A DNA stretch of 64,000 nucleotides from Bacteroidota bacterium (GCA_013696965.1 JACCXN010000081.1:1-64000), one strand, 5' to 3'; shown: positions 55,270 to 63,977, numbered from the stretch's first letter. Notes: generated by a model not told the origin, from the letters alone. A program made the numbers and translations.

Positions 55270-58200
55270 AACAAACACATTGGAAACAGCAAAAAATCAA
55301 GATTTTCTATACGCAAGAAACATAATCGAGGCCAGCCTTGATCCGTTAATTGCAATAGATACACTTGGAAAGATAACCGATATGAACCAGGCAACTGTGA
55401 ATATTATTGGATTAACTCGCGAAAAAATTACCAATACCGATTTCTTTAGTTATTTTACTGATCAACAAAAATCACGTGAAGTTTATGAGCAGGTTCTCAC
55501 TAATGGATCTATTGCCGATGCTGCGCTTACCTTTGTCAATAAAAATGGGAAATTAACAGATGTATTGTTCAATGGATCTGTTTACAAGGATAATAAAGGA
55601 AAAACTCTTGGCGTAGTTGTTGTTTCAAGAGGAAATCAAAAAAGGGCTGAGGAGTTAATGCTTGCCAACCAAGAGCTCTTATTTCAAAATAAAGAGAAAG
55701 GAAAGCGTGCAGAAGAGTTGATCATCGCCAATAAAGAACTTGCCTTTCAAAATAAGGAAAAAGAAAAACGCGCAAATGAGTTGGTCATTGCCAACAAAGA
55801 ACTTGCTTTTCAAAATAAGGAAAAAGAAAAACGCGCAAATGAGTTGGTCATTGCCAATAAGGAACTTGCTTTTCAAAATAAGGAAAAAGAAAAGCGTGCG
55901 GATGAGTTGATAATTGCCAACAAAGAGCTAGCATTTCAAAACAATGAGAAAGTAAAACGCGCAGATGAATTGGCAATTTCCAACAAAGAGCTAGAATTTC
56001 AAAACAATGAGAAAGGAAAACGCGCAGATGAATTGGCAATAGCCAACAAAGAGCTAGCATTTCAAAACAATGAGAAAGGAAAACGCGCAGATGAATTGGC
56101 AATAGCCAACAAAGAACTTGCTTTTCAAAATAAGGAAAAAGAAAAACGCGCAAATGAATTTGCGATTGCCAACAAAGAACTTGCTTTTCAAAACAATGAG
56201 AAAGGAAAACGCGCAGATGAATTGGCAATTGCCAATAAAGAACTTGCTTTTCAAAACAATGAGAAAGGAAAACGTGCGAATGAGTTGATAATAGCCAACA
56301 CAGAGCTAGCATTTCAAAACAATGAGAAAGGAAAAAGGGCAGATGAATTAGTTCTTGCAAATGAAGAACTAGCATTTCAAAACAATGAAAAAGGAAAACG
56401 GGCAGAAGAGTTGGTAATAGCCAATAAAGAACTTGTTTTTCAAACTGGAGAGAAAGAAAAACGGGCAGCAGAATTAGTAATTGCTGATATAGAACTTGAT
56501 TTTCAAAACAAAGAGAAAGAAAAAAGAGAACTCGCAAATAAGGAACTAAAAGCATTTCATTATACTGCAAAATTAGCATCTCAATATTCACTTAGCCTTA
56601 TAGAAGCAAGCAGAGATCCACTTGTTACAATAAGTCCTGAAGGAAAAATTACAGATTTGAACCAGGCAACAGCAAAAATAACAGGTCTTTCCCGCACTAA
56701 GTTAATTGGTTCTGATTTTTTTGATTATTTTACCGAGCCTAATGAAGCCCGTAAGGTCTATAAAGAAGTATTTGCAAAAGGATCTGTAGCTGATTCACCT
56801 CTTACACTGCGTCATAAAAATGGCAAACTTACTGATGTATTATTCAATGGTTCTGTTTATAAGGATGATCAGGGAAATGTATTAGGGGTGGTAATTGTTG
56901 CAAGAGATGTAACAGCACAAACATTGCTTTCCAAGTATTCACGAAGCCTTATAGAAGCGAGTCTTGATCCTTTAGTTACAATAAGTACAGAAGGCAAGAT
57001 TACTGATATGAATCAGGCTACCATTGATATAACAGGTATAACACGCAGCAAACTAACAGGAACTTACTTTCTGAATTATTTTACAGAGCCGAAAAAAGCC
57101 CTTGGTGTTTATCAGGAAGTATTTGCAAATGGATCAGTTACTGATTCCCCTCTTACACTGCGTCACAAAAATGGCAAGCTTACTGATGTTCTCTTTAATG
57201 GATCAGTATACAAGGATGATAGAGGAAATGTGTTGGGAGTAGTTGTTGTAGCAAGGGATGTTACTGATCAAAAAAGAATTGCAACAGAACTCCTCGAGGC
57301 TAAAGTTTTTGCTGAATTGGCAACAGTTTTTGCTGAAGAGGCTAAGGCAAATGCTGAAAATGCAACAAAAATAGCTGAGGATGCAGTTAAAGCAAAGCAG
57401 CAATTCCTGTCAAACATGAGTCACGAGATTCGAACTCCTATGAATGCAATCATAGGGTTTACAAAAGTTGTGCTTAGGACAGAACTAACCTCTAAACAAA
57501 AAGAATATTTAAGTGCCATAAAAATGAGTGGCGATGCACTTATTGTGCTCATTAACGATATACTAGACCTGGCAAAAGTAGATTCGGGAAAAGTAACATT
57601 TGAACAAATTCCTTTTAATATGGAAGCATCCTTATCAGCGATGCTCCATGTTTTTGAAACAAAAATACAGGAAAAAAACATACAGTTGGTTAAGAATTAT
57701 GATTCTAAAATTCCAACATTTTTGCTAGGAGATCCAGTTCGTTTGCATCAAATCATATTAAATTTGGTTAGCAATGCTGTTAAGTTTACAAACAAAGGCA
57801 AAATTACAGTAAGTGCACAATTACTCAAAGAAGATACTAAAAAAGCAACAATTCGATTTACGGTTACAGATACAGGAATTGGAATAGACGAAAATAAAAT
57901 TCAAACGATTTTTGAAACCTTTCAACAGGCAACCAGCGAAACTTCCAGATTATATGGAGGAACAGGATTAGGCCTTGCGATAGTTAAACAATTGGTTGAG
58001 GCCCAAAAAGGCAGCATCACTGTTACAAGTAAACTTAAAGAAGGTTCTGCTTTTAGTTTTATATTGAGTTTTAAAAAAACAGTTGCTATTGTACCATTAG
58101 AGTCAGATATAAAAGAATTGGATACTAAGATCCAGAACTTAAAAATTCTGGTAGTTGAGGATATTGCTTTGAATCAATTACTAATGAAAACACTGTTGGA

Positions 58201-58909
58201 TGATTTTGGTTTTGAATGCGATATTGCCTCAAATGGAAAATTGGCTATAGAAAAATTAGAAAGCAATTCCTATGACATTATTTTAATGGATTTGCAAATG
58301 CCGGAGATGAATGGATTTGAAGCCACGGAATACATTCGAAATACAATGAATTCTAAAATTCCAATTATAGCATTAACAGCAGATGTAACAACAGTGGACT
58401 TAGCCAAATGCAAATCTGTAGGAATGAATGATTATGTTGCAAAACCTATTGATGAAAGATTGTTATTTAGTAAAGTAATTAAATTGGTAAACAAATCGTT
58501 GTTTGCAAAGGGAAAAGAAAAAAAGGAAAAAGGTCAAAATAAAATATTAAAATGCACAGATTTGACTTATATAAGTTCACTTACAAAATCTAATCCTAAA
58601 TTAATGATGGAAATGATTTCACTTTATCTTGAACAGACCACACCTTTAATTAATACCATGAAAGAAAGTATGAAAAACAAAAACTTGGTGTTACTTAAAG
58701 ATGCTGTACATAAAATGATTCCATCATTTTCAATAGTAGGAATTAACAAGGATTATGAAAACATTGCAAAAAATGTTCAGGAATATGCTGCCACGCATAC
58801 CCATACAGATAAAATACCAGGCTTAGTTTTACAACTACAAGTTATTTGTACACAAGCTTGCGAAGAATTAAATGAAGAATTAAATAGGCTTAAAAGCATG
58901 AACTCATGA
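55244..58909 (+). CDS. Hybrid histidine kinase with 14x21-residue repeat and HPt
   Basis: 1221 residues, no membrane helix. PAS 1 at about 17-130, then fourteen 21-residue repeats (134-427) predicted as a long coiled coil. PAS 2 (445-555) and PAS 3 (565-680) are close copies of PAS 1. HisKA with His727 (SNMSHEIRTPMNA), HATPase (LVSNAVKFT, TDTGIGID, GGTGLGLAIVKQL), receiver with Asp1016 (ILMDLQMPEMNG), HPt with His1156 (DAVHKMIPSFSIVG). A full phosphorelay in one chain. TTG at 55244 or TTG at 55280 could start it. It ends in an ATGA overlap with the response regulator. Confidence 0.93.
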   Translation: MRKLALAVKTNTLETAKNQDFLYARNIIEASLDPLIAIDTLGKITDMNQATVNIIGLTREKITNTDFFSYFTDQQKSREVYEQVLTNGSIADAALTFVNKNGKLTDVLFNGSVYKDNKGKTLGVVVVSRGNQKRAEELMLANQELLFQNKEKGKRAEELIIANKELAFQNKEKEKRANELVIANKELAFQNKEKEKRANELVIANKELAFQNKEKEKRADELIIANKELAFQNNEKVKRADELAISNKELEFQNNEKGKRADELAIANKELAFQNNEKGKRADELAIANKELAFQNKEKEKRANEFAIANKELAFQNNEKGKRADELAIANKELAFQNNEKGKRANELIIANTELAFQNNEKGKRADELVLANEELAFQNNEKGKRAEELVIANKELVFQTGEKEKRAAELVIADIELDFQNKEKEKRELANKELKAFHYTAKLASQYSLSLIEASRDPLVTISPEGKITDLNQATAKITGLSRTKLIGSDFFDYFTEPNEARKVYKEVFAKGSVADSPLTLRHKNGKLTDVLFNGSVYKDDQGNVLGVVIVARDVTAQTLLSKYSRSLIEASLDPLVTISTEGKITDMNQATIDITGITRSKLTGTYFLNYFTEPKKALGVYQEVFANGSVTDSPLTLRHKNGKLTDVLFNGSVYKDDRGNVLGVVVVARDVTDQKRIATELLEAKVFAELATVFAEEAKANAENATKIAEDAVKAKQQFLSNMSHEIRTPMNAIIGFTKVVLRTELTSKQKEYLSAIKMSGDALIVLINDILDLAKVDSGKVTFEQIPFNMEASLSAMLHVFETKIQEKNIQLVKNYDSKIPTFLLGDPVRLHQIILNLVSNAVKFTNKGKITVSAQLLKEDTKKATIRFTVTDTGIGIDENKIQTIFETFQQATSETSRLYGGTGLGLAIVKQLVEAQKGSITVTSKLKEGSAFSFILSFKKTVAIVPLESDIKELDTKIQNLKILVVEDIALNQLLMKTLLDDFGFECDIASNGKLAIEKLESNSYDIILMDLQMPEMNGFEATEYIRNTMNSKIPIIALTADVTTVDLAKCKSVGMNDYVAKPIDERLLFSKVIKLVNKSLFAKGKEKKEKGQNKILKCTDLTYISSLTKSNPKLMMEMISLYLEQTTPLINTMKESMKNKNLVLLKDAVHKMIPSFSIVGINKDYENIAKNVQEYAATHTHTDKIPGLVLQLQVICTQACEELNEELNRLKSMNS
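55643..56524 (+). repeat. 63-bp coding minisatellite, 14 units
   Basis: Exactly 14 in-frame units of 63 bp (882 bp) encoding R-A-(D/E/N)-E-L-x-I-A-N-K-E-L-A-F-Q-N-(K/N)-E-K-x-K. Unit length is three heptads, so copy number can change without breaking the coiled-coil register. Confidence 0.96.
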
Positions 58910-59337
58910 ATAAAGAAAAAATAAAAGTATTCCTGGTAGATGATGATTCAGTATTTTTAAAAGCATTAGAAATCGAATTTCTACACCATACTGATTTCAC
59001 TGTTAAAACCTTTTCCACTGGCGAACTCTGTATAAAGAATTTATCCCACAATCCAGATGTAATTATTTTAGATTATCATTTGGATGGAATTGATAAAAAT
59101 GCAATGAATGGCATTGAAACTTTGGATAAAATAAAGGACTTTAATCCGGACATTCCAGTTGTAATGCTCTCGTCACAGGATAAAATTGAAGTGGCCATAA
59201 GCTGTATGCATCATAAGGCATTTGATTATGTTGTAAAAAGTGAAACTTCCTTTATGCGCCTACAAAAAAACATTACTGCCTTTTTTCATTATGAAAGAAT
59301 TGAAAAAGAACTCAGTTGGTATATGGCACGAATGTAA
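58906..59337 (+). CDS. Stand-alone response regulator
   Basis: 143 residues, single receiver domain. Acidic pocket FLVDDDS, phospho-acceptor Asp56 (IILDYHLDG), VVMLSSQ and conserved Lys in YVVKSE. The C-terminal ~20 residues (ITAFFHYERIEKELSWYMARM) form a helix without a DNA-binding domain. Start overlaps the kinase stop (ATGA), so it is probably the kinase's direct partner. Output may be through protein interaction. Confidence 0.93.
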   Translation: MNKEKIKVFLVDDDSVFLKALEIEFLHHTDFTVKTFSTGELCIKNLSHNPDVIILDYHLDGIDKNAMNGIETLDKIKDFNPDIPVVMLSSQDKIEVAISCMHHKAFDYVVKSETSFMRLQKNITAFFHYERIEKELSWYMARM

Positions 59338-59452
59338 TTCCCTCCTTTGCCTTTTTTATACAGGCTGAATTTATTGCATAACCTAAAGTTGCTTTCTTTT
59401 ATTTGAAAGCACTAAATTAAGTATTGGATCAAATTTTCCTGAATTAAAATAT

Positions 59453-59516
59453 GTGAATGTTGCAACTTTTTTTCAAAGTTATGTAACACCCCTCCTGTAA
59501 AATGTGCTGACCTTTG
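59453..59516 (+). promoter_or_regulatory. Shared 64-nt promoter module, site A
   Basis: GTGAAT, then a degenerate repeat, AAAGTTATGTAACACC (59475-59490), 19 nt, ACCTTTG (59510-59516). It aligns without gaps to sites B and C. The last element fits the Bacteroidota -7 box (TAnnTTTG) except its first base. It lies 33 nt before the ATG at 59550. Confidence 0.8.
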
Positions 59517-59549
59517 TTTTGTAAAAATTTAACAATTCATAAAAACAAA

Positions 59550-60158
59550 ATGAAAGCAATAAATCTCCTTATAATCGGAATTGTGCTGGTTTTTTCAGGC
59601 GCAGCAAAGGCACAGGTTAATGTAAATGTAAATATTGGCTCTCCTCCACAATGGGGCCCTGTAGGATATTCTGATGTTCGGTATTATTACCTGCCAGATG
59701 TGGAAGCATATTATGATGTTCATACTTCTATGTTCATTTATTATGGAGGTGGGGCTTGGATTCATAGATCTTTTCTTCCTTCGCATCATAAGCACTATGA
59801 TCTATACAGCGGTTATAAGGTAGTTATGGTGGATTATCATGGTAACTCACCCTTTTCTCATCATGATAGTTATAAGATCAAATATAAAAAAGGATATAAA
59901 GGGGGAGCACAAAAAACAATTGGTCCAAAGCCTGGCAAAGGAAACTCAAACGCAGGAGGGGGTTCCAAAAGTCATTCAAACAATCAGGCAAAGCAAGGAA
60001 ATAACAAAAGTGCAGGATCTGGAAATGTAAAAGGTGGATCTCCTAACAATAACATGCAAAAGAGCCAGGGAACAGACGGTGGAAAAGGAAAAAGTGGCGG
60101 AAAAGGCGGCGGTGGTGGCGGAAAAGGCGGCGGTGGCGGAGGAAAAGGCAAGAAATAA
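59550..60158 (+). CDS. Exported Gly-rich protein
   Basis: 202 residues. Signal peptide (MKAINLLIIGIVLVFSGAAKA), then a Tyr/His-rich segment (YYYLPDVEAYYDVHTSMFIYY, HKHYDLYSGYKVVMVDY) of a type found in many Bacteroidota exported proteins, and from about residue 130 a Ser/Asn/Lys/Gly-rich tail ending in repeated GGKGGGGGG. The tail looks disordered. Function unknown. The ATG at 59550 places the signal peptide at the N-terminus; the frame runs 12 codons further. It is served by promoter module A. Confidence 0.8.
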   Translation: MKAINLLIIGIVLVFSGAAKAQVNVNVNIGSPPQWGPVGYSDVRYYYLPDVEAYYDVHTSMFIYYGGGAWIHRSFLPSHHKHYDLYSGYKVVMVDYHGNSPFSHHDSYKIKYKKGYKGGAQKTIGPKPGKGNSNAGGGSKSHSNNQAKQGNNKSAGSGNVKGGSPNNNMQKSQGTDGGKGKSGGKGGGGGGKGGGGGGKGKK

Positions 60159-60270
60159 ATAAATCAAAAAATATTCAGCCAAAAATTGTTACCTGTGGAG
60201 ACCAGCAACCACTTGAAAAACGGGGCGAAATCGAAAAGCCAAAAGAGTAGAAAACAAATAAATAAATAAA

Positions 60271-60627
60271 ATGAAAACTACAAAATTCTTATTAGTAATT
60301 CTGTTTGCCGGTTTTTTTGCAATGTCAATGAATAGTTGTAAAAAATGCAAACACGAGGATCCAAGAGCAAGGATAATAAACAACGGAACAAAGGTTGCAA
60401 GTGTTCAAATTAAATCATCAGGTGGAAATACTGAGAACATAAACAACATTGATCCGGGAACAATTTCAGATTACCGAAGTTACGCTCCAGGTATAGTTAC
60501 TTATACCGTTTCTGTTGAACAGAGTACTTTTCTTTATCAACTTGAAGTGGTTGAGTGTTTCGAGTACGATATTGTAATTGATGAAAACAATACAATTACA
60601 TCGAAGCCAACAGACAGAAATGATTAA
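60271..60627 (+). CDS. Small lipoprotein, unknown
   Basis: 118 residues. Lipoprotein signal with lipobox MNSC (Cys23), followed by a Lys/Cys-rich start (KKCKHED). The mature part has beta-strand pattern (ARIINNGTKVASVQIKSSGG, VTYTVSVEQSTFLYQLEV), perhaps a single beta-sandwich. No family recognised. A long imperfect hairpin follows 14 bp after the stop. Confidence 0.75.
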   Translation: MKTTKFLLVILFAGFFAMSMNSCKKCKHEDPRARIINNGTKVASVQIKSSGGNTENINNIDPGTISDYRSYAPGIVTYTVSVEQSTFLYQLEVVECFEYDIVIDENNTITSKPTDRND

Positions 60628-60641
60628 TTGTTAAAATACCC

Positions 60642-60694
60642 ATTCTGGTTATAACATCACTGGATCTAGAATACAGTGATATTATAACCAGAAT
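60642..60694. repeat. Long inverted repeat (21-bp arms)
   Basis: Arms 60642-60662 and 60674-60694 are complementary at 20 of 21 positions with an 11-nt loop. It sits after the lipoprotein gene. There is no U-run, so it is not a standard terminator. Confidence 0.9.
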
Positions 60695-60836
60695 TAAAAC
60701 TATGAGGTTTAAAAATAAAAATCAGGCAAAACTGTTTTAAAACAAATACGTAAAGCCTGTTTTCATCTTTTTTTGAAAAGAAATATGGAATTCCTTTAAT
60801 AAACAAAACACAAAACAAACTATTAAAACTAAAGAA

Positions 60837-61040
60837 ATGAGACCATTAAAAACAGCTGCAATTTTAGCCTTTTGTGCAGGCTTATTATTCAGCACATCCT
60901 CTTGCCTTGTAGTTGTAAAAAAAGACAATGGAAGACATAAGGGATGGTTTAAGAACACGAACAACCCCCATCACCCCCATAGCACAAATCCAGGAAATGG
61001 AAACTCAGGAGGCAAAGGCAAAAAAAACAAGCACAAATAA
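60837..61040 (+). CDS. Very small lipoprotein
   Basis: 67 residues. Lipoprotein signal with lipobox STSSC (Cys24), then a short polar tail rich in His, Asn, Gly and Lys (GWFKNTNNPHHPHSTNPGNG). After processing it would be only ~44 residues. Similar short proteins occur in other Bacteroidota, sometimes under misleading names; no function is shown. It lies in the same orientation as the neighbouring exported genes. Confidence 0.7.
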   Translation: MRPLKTAAILAFCAGLLFSTSSCLVVVKKDNGRHKGWFKNTNNPHHPHSTNPGNGNSGGKGKKNKHK

Positions 61041-61108
61041 TAATTGCTGCATTTAGACTTAGGTTTTTTTAATGCCTGGAAAAAACTATACTAATTCTAG
61101 GATCATGC

Positions 61109-61172
61109 GTGAATAATGTAAATCTTTCCAAAAATTATGTAACACCTATGTCCTCTATGTTTCCCACCTTTG
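61109..61172 (+). promoter_or_regulatory. Shared 64-nt promoter module, site B
   Basis: GTGAATAATGTAA start, AAAATTATGTAACACC (61131-61146), 19 nt, ACCTTTG (61166-61172). It aligns gaplessly to sites A and C. A 17-nt leader (61177-61193, starting TGAAAATTAATT) is identical to that of site C. It lies 72 nt before the ATG at 61245. Confidence 0.82.
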
Positions 61173-61244
61173 CCATTGAAAATTAATTCACATCTAAAAA
61201 GCCTGAAAGGGGAAATTAACCACACTCTATTTAAAACAAACAAA

Positions 61245-61967
61245 ATGAAAAAAACAAGAAACATATTAGCAACTCTTGCAATAGTATCGGTTGTATTAAT
61301 TGGCGGATGTAAAAAGGATGAAACCAAAGTTCCCAATCAAAAAGTAGTAATGAGCCCTGTGGCCATGGGTAATGCCTCTGGTTTTGCTGTACTTGCAGGT
61401 GCAGCAGTTACAAGCACAGGAGAAACAACAATTACAGGAGACCTTGGACTTAGTCCTGGAACTTCTGTTGGAGGATTTCCTCCCGGGATATTGAATGGGA
61501 CTCTAAGAATTAATGATGTTATATCCAACCAGGCTAAATTGGATTTAACGGCTGCTTATAATGATGCGGCAGGCCGAACTTCGAAAGATATTGTAACTTT
61601 ATCTGGCAACATTGGAGGAATGACACTTACACCAGGGCTTTATAAATCAACCTCATCACTGGAAATTTCTTCAGGAGATGTAACTTTTGATGCAAAGGGG
61701 GAATCTTCTTCTGTTTTCATAATACAGATAGCATCAACACTTACAACAACACCTGGAAGAAAAGTTATACTAAGTGGAGGAGCATTGGCTTCCAACATTT
61801 TTTGGCAAGTTTCCAGTTCAGCCAGCTTTGGGACAACTACTGTTTTTAAAGGAACGGTTATGGCATTGGAATCAATCACTTTTGATACAGGTGCTACTCT
61901 TGAAGGTAGGGCATTAGCAAGAACAGGTGCTGTTACTATGGAGGGAAATACCATTGTAAAAAACTAA
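61245..61967 (+). CDS. Ice-binding-like (DUF3494) lipoprotein
   Basis: 240 residues. Lipoprotein signal (lipobox IGGC near residue 20). The DUF3494 beta-solenoid follows, with FAVLAGAAVTSTGETTITGDLG, GGMTLTPGLYKSTSSLEISS, VFIIQIASTLTT and TVFKGTVMALESITFDTGATLEGRALARTGAVTM. Family members bind ice or act as adhesins, but most are untested. It is probably on the cell surface or periplasm. Promoter module B precedes it and a terminator follows. Confidence 0.93.
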   Translation: MKKTRNILATLAIVSVVLIGGCKKDETKVPNQKVVMSPVAMGNASGFAVLAGAAVTSTGETTITGDLGLSPGTSVGGFPPGILNGTLRINDVISNQAKLDLTAAYNDAAGRTSKDIVTLSGNIGGMTLTPGLYKSTSSLEISSGDVTFDAKGESSSVFIIQIASTLTTTPGRKVILSGGALASNIFWQVSSSASFGTTTVFKGTVMALESITFDTGATLEGRALARTGAVTMEGNTIVKN

Positions 61968-61986
61968 AAATTATTTCGAAATAAAT

Positions 61987-62030
61987 AAAAGGAGCATGGT
62001 CATTAAAAAGGATTTATGCTCCTTTTTTTA
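61987..62030 (+). terminator. Rho-independent terminator
   Basis: AAAAGGAGCAT (61987-61997) pairs with ATGCTCCTTTT (62016-62026), followed by T's. It ends the DUF3494 lipoprotein transcript. The remaining gap to 62187 holds no recognised gene. Confidence 0.93.
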
Positions 62031-62187
62031 TTGATTAAAAGTTTGAAAAAAGCATATCCGTTTTTTATCTCTCGTAATCAATAATTCATTGTGAAGGACC
62101 CGATATAAGGTGCAATTATTCACTAATTATAGGCATTACATAAACAAAATTAATTCCAGGAACCATTAATATTAAATTAATAAAGGT

Positions 62188-62251
62188 GTGAATGATGTAA
62201 CTTATTTAAAAAGTTATGTAATACTTCCCTATTGGAAATAACTCACCTTTG
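62188..62251 (+). promoter_or_regulatory. Shared 64-nt promoter module, site C
   Basis: GTGAATGATGTAAC start, AAAGTTATGTAATACT (62210-62225), 19 nt, ACCTTTG (62245-62251). It aligns gaplessly to sites A and B and shares the 17-nt leader with site B (62257-62273). It lies 38 nt before the ATG at 62290. Confidence 0.82.
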
Positions 62252-62289
62252 TTGAGTGAAAATTAATTCACATTAAACCTTTTTTAATT

Positions 62290-63915
62290 ATGAAAAACAA
62301 TCTACTCAATTTATTAACGGCAGTTATTCTGTTTTTAATACCTACTATTCTATTTGGCCAGGCACCTAACTTAGGAACAGCTGCTGGATTTGTTCTTTTT
62401 TCAACTGATGGCGCTATTGGCAATACTGGTATCTCCCAACTTACAGGGAAGGTAGGAACCAATAACGGATCCAGCACAGGTTTTGGAAATGTAAATGGAG
62501 GAATGCATGACAATGATGGGGTAACTGCACAAGCTGCCATAGATTTACTGCTTGCTTACAATGAATTAAATGATGAAATTGCAGATTTTGCACTTGCTCC
62601 TTTGCTTGGAAATGGAGACACCTTAATTGCTGGTGTTTATGCAATATCAGCTGCTGCAACTTTAAATTTAGATCTTTTTTTAGATGCAGAAAACGATCCA
62701 AATGCTGTATTTGTTTTTCAAATTGCAGGCCCATTTTCCACAAATGCAGATTCAAAAATCAAATTGATTAATGGAGCTAAGGCATGTAATGTGTTTTGGA
62801 AAGTTGAAGGACTGGTAAGCATGGCTTCAGGAACAAAAATGAGAGGAACAATTATAGCAAACAATGCTGCAATTGAAATGAACACAGGTGATACCCTTGA
62901 AGGAAGAGCACTTACAACTGCCGGAGCTGTTACTGTTAGCGGTGTATTGGCATATACTCCTGTTGGTTGTGGAAGTCCTTCACTTTCGGGTCCAAATGCT
63001 CCTGTACTTGGTGAGGCCGCTTGCTATGGAATATTTTCTTCAGACGGACCTATAGTTAATGCTGGAATTTCCACTGTTAATGGTGATGTTGGAGCAAATG
63101 TAGGTTTAACCTCTGGTTATGATCCTTTATTAGTAACAGGAAACATTCATCCAATTCCTGATGGGTCAACAGCACAATCTGCATCTGATTTATTGCTTGC
63201 CTACAATTATTTAAATATGCTTCCACATGATATCGAATTACTTTATCCGGCACAATTTGGTGGCAACCTGGTTCTTACTCCTCATACATATGCTTTAAAC
63301 GGAGCAACAACTTTTACAGATACACTTTATCTTAATGCCATGGGAAATGCAAATGCAGTATTCATTATTAAGATAAATGGAGCCCTTTCTACAAGTACTT
63401 ATTCAAAAGTTATACTGGTTAATGGAACAAAAGCAGAAAATGTTTATTGGATGATTAATGGGGCTGTAGACATAAATGATTATTCTGTTTTTAACGGAAC
63501 TATTGTTTCTCAGGGCGCTATTAATTTATTTACAGGAGTAACCCTTAACGGTAGAGCCCTTACAGGTGTAGGAGCTATAGAAACTGCTGCAATTGATGGC
63601 AATGCTTTAATTCCTGCAAGTTGTCCATCAACTCTAGGTGTTCAAACACTTGGTCAATCAAATTCAGTTGAAAAGGTAACGGTTTATCCTAATCCATTCC
63701 GTACTTATACCAACATCACAATAAAAGATGCATCACAAATTAATAAATCTGTTTTACATGTTTACAATGTTTTTGGAGCAGAAGTAATGAATAAAGTCAT
63801 TACCAGTCAATCAACTACTCTTGATACAAGTAATCTTCCTTCTGGGCCTTATTTCTATAAAGTTATTGGTAATGACAAAACTGTTCAGTCAGGTAAAATG
63901 ATTATACAACAGTAA
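62290..63915 (+). CDS. Ice-binding-like protein with two DUF3494 domains and T9SS tail
   Basis: 541 residues. Signal peptide (hydrophobic stretch to IPTILFGQ). Two DUF3494 domains at about 22-225 and 238-440, each starting FxLFSTDGAIxNTGIS / YGIFSSDGPIVNAGIS and ending in GDTLEGRALTTAGAV / GVTLNGRALTGVGAI. A type A T9SS sorting domain forms the C-terminus (KVTVYPNPFRTYTNITI, LPSGPYFYKVIG). So it is exported by the T9SS, whose component PorW is encoded in this window. Ice binding is a family-based hypothesis only. Confidence 0.95.
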   Translation: MKNNLLNLLTAVILFLIPTILFGQAPNLGTAAGFVLFSTDGAIGNTGISQLTGKVGTNNGSSTGFGNVNGGMHDNDGVTAQAAIDLLLAYNELNDEIADFALAPLLGNGDTLIAGVYAISAAATLNLDLFLDAENDPNAVFVFQIAGPFSTNADSKIKLINGAKACNVFWKVEGLVSMASGTKMRGTIIANNAAIEMNTGDTLEGRALTTAGAVTVSGVLAYTPVGCGSPSLSGPNAPVLGEAACYGIFSSDGPIVNAGISTVNGDVGANVGLTSGYDPLLVTGNIHPIPDGSTAQSASDLLLAYNYLNMLPHDIELLYPAQFGGNLVLTPHTYALNGATTFTDTLYLNAMGNANAVFIIKINGALSTSTYSKVILVNGTKAENVYWMINGAVDINDYSVFNGTIVSQGAINLFTGVTLNGRALTGVGAIETAAIDGNALIPASCPSTLGVQTLGQSNSVEKVTVYPNPFRTYTNITIKDASQINKSVLHVYNVFGAEVMNKVITSQSTTLDTSNLPSGPYFYKVIGNDKTVQSGKMIIQQ

Positions 63916-63935
63916 ATAAAACAAGAAAAAAAGCT

Positions 63936-63977
63936 GCCCTTAATCCTAATTGAAAAAGGATTAAGGGCTTTTTTTTT
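63936..63977 (+). terminator. Rho-independent terminator
   Basis: GCCCTTAATCC (63936-63946) pairs perfectly with GGATTAAGGGC (63958-63968), followed by nine T's. It ends the two-domain DUF3494 gene. Confidence 0.96.

Noticed and set aside
55643-56524. CRISPR or non-coding minisatellite
   Set aside because: Units are contiguous, without spacers, and stay in frame within a kinase gene.
55848-56591. 247-codon Leu/Phe-rich minus-strand frame
   Set aside because: Antisense shadow of the 63-bp repeats; repeat periodicity keeps the frame open by chance.
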